From positions 1 to 17,212 of the forward strand of contig NAVB01001343.1 in the NCBI GenBank assembly GCA_002179805.1: a stretch of DNA of 17,212 nucleotides, read 5' to 3'. Below are positions 15,919-17,212 of this stretch, in pieces. The notes under the pieces were generated by a model. The model did no database searches. It was not told the origin of the DNA and saw only the letters and a program-made list of their open reading frames with translations. This stretch comes from Acanthamoeba lenticulata. Taxonomy: Eukaryota; Discosea; Longamoebia; Acanthamoebidae. Both the position numbers and the translations under genes were made by a program. How positions within the stretch are numbered: position 1 is the stretch's first letter; each line of letters opens with the position of its first letter.

Positions 15919-17212
15919 TCAGTTGCTGACGTATTGTTCGCAGACCTCGGCGAGGTCGTGGGTGGAAGTGAGGAGCGAGTAGGCGCGCCGGAACTCGTGC
16001 TTGATGGCCTCGAGGTTGTCCTGGTCGACCACGCGGCCCAAGTCGTGGGTGAGGTCGAACGGATCCTCGATCGAGAACCAGTGGTTCTCCTTCACCGTCT
16101 TTGGCATCTTGTCCCATCGCTTCTCCTTCTTGGTGAGCATCGTTCCCCTCCGCACGCTCACCACCTGTCCAACAACAACAACCATCATCATCAGCATCAA
16201 CATCGTCGCGCAGGCCGTGAAGTGGGGGGATGATGGCGCACCTGGTTCTCATAATCGAACTCCTCGGCGTAGAGATAGAAAAAATCGAGGAGCAGCCCGG
16301 CCAGCGTCTCCTGCAGGCGACGGTCAAGAAGAAGAAAGAGAAAGTCAGTACTGACGATGAAGGTGATGGTGATAAACAGGATGATGATGATGGTGAAGGA
16401 GACCTGGTTCTGAGACCGGAACCGTAATCGTCGAATGTCGTCCGAATAGTAGTAGCAGTTGTGGCCCTTGAGCATGAGGAGAGGCACCTCCCCGCGCAGC
16501 TCCCCGCTGGGCGTGACTCGCTGCAGGCACGGCAGCACCGGCGGGTTTCGCTGCTGCAAAAAGTTGATAACCTGTTGATGATCATCACCACCATCATGGC
16601 CGACGAGAAGTGGAGCAAGTGCGCCCAAGTAAGATTCATGAACATCTACAGCGACTACAACAAGAACGACGACGTGGGTGGGCGTACGAGGAGAATCCAG
16701 GCGTAGGAGGACAGGGTGCCGGTGTAGGGCTCGTCCAGCTTGCGGCGCTTGGCCCAAAACTTGATAAAGTAGCCCAGCTGGAGCAGTCGGCTGTCGATGC
16801 GCGAGTACTGCGCGATCATGTGCGTGTTGTGCAGCGCCAGGATGTTGTTGATGCAAATATCGCACGAAAATTTGCTGGCCGGGTCCTCGAACTTGACGAT
16901 CGGCACGCTGGCGTGCGACAAGGCCGTCACGTTCTTCATTTTATCTGTATTACGAGCCACGACGATGGGCATGAGGATGAGGATGAGGACAACGACGAGG
17001 AGGGAGTTCATACGATCACGTAGAGTGCGGGCGATGCGGTTGACGATCTTCTTCTTGGTGCCGGCCCGCTTGTCGATGGTCATGCAGATGTCGAGGTCCG
17101 AGTTCTTGAGGCAGAAGCCGTTGGCTGACGACCCAAACAGGTTGAGCTTGGCCTGGAAGCCGGGCCAGAGGGGCCCGACAATGCGCTGGAGCCGCTTGAC
17201 GAGGTCGAGCTT
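15919..17212 (-). CDS. Cid1/TUT-type terminal nucleotidyltransferase, probably uridylyltransferase (3' part)
   Basis: Non-canonical poly(A)/poly(U) polymerase that adds nucleotides to RNA 3' ends. Exons 17212-17014, 16944-16688, 16571-16404, 16310-16242, 16164-15919 are in phase and give 312 residues; the start is beyond the window. Numbering from the first in-window residue, the nucleotidyltransferase core has FGSSANGFCLKNSDLDICM with catalytic D39 and D41, and the third Asp (D95) in FSCDICINN after VPIVKFEDP. The central region has QLGYFIKFWAKRRKLDEP and GTLSSYAWILLVINFLQQR; the PAP-associated region has LAGLLLDFFYLYAEEFDYEN and FSIEDPFDLTHDLGRVV. The His in DLTHDLGR (H271) sits where Cid1 and TUT4/7 carry the His linked to UTP preference, while GLD-2-type poly(A) polymerases lack it. 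UTP use is therefore favoured, by inference. Confidence 0.9.

Overview
This window reads as nuclear DNA of a GC-rich, intron-dense amoebozoan, most likely Acanthamoeba or a close relative. The grounds are short introns (about 50-115 nt) with GT/GC...AG ends that fit exactly between reading frames, no bacterial ribosome-binding sites or operon spacing, ATG starts in good eukaryotic context, and a free-living-amoeba gene mix (ArfGAP, lysosomal-type sulfatase, ABCG transporter, terminal nucleotidyltransferase). All gene models were spliced by hand by matching intron phases and family motifs; no database was searched.

Layout. Three genes lie on the + strand: the 3' part of a large multi-PH ArfGAP gene (1-5598, 16 exons, 1466 residues in the window); a secreted or lysosomal N-acetylglucosamine-6-sulfatase-like enzyme (5879-7489, 2 exons, 512 aa); and a small single-exon protein with an N-myristoylation signal and a possible LRAT/NlpC-like His...Cys arrangement (7730-8257, 175 aa). 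Four genes lie on the - strand, read from the right: the 3' part of a Cid1/TUT-type terminal nucleotidyltransferase (17212-15919, 5 exons); a coiled-coil protein of unknown function (15635-14757); an ABCG-type half-transporter (14498-9851, 20 exons, 938 aa); and a divergent mitochondrial-carrier-like protein (9743-8335, about 9 exons, roughly 290-315 aa). The + and - blocks converge at 8258-8334.

No gap between genes exceeds 300 bp: 5599-5878 holds a small hairpin; 7490-7729 shows nothing recognisable; 8258-8334 holds an AATAAA; 9744-9850 holds a tRNA-like A-box/B-box remnant; 14499-14756 and 15636-15918 show nothing recognisable beyond AT-rich tails. The genes do not form an obvious pathway. 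Shared themes are membrane trafficking and transport (ArfGAP, ABCG, carrier, possible lipid-modified protein), but this is ordinary neighbourhood, not an operon.

I did not find a clearly new system. The most unusual points are a near-identical triplet-repeat block at matching positions in separate introns, probable GC-AG introns, 16-22 nt microexons, the PH-PH-PH-ArfGAP domain order, the small myristoylated His/Cys protein, and the degenerate carrier.
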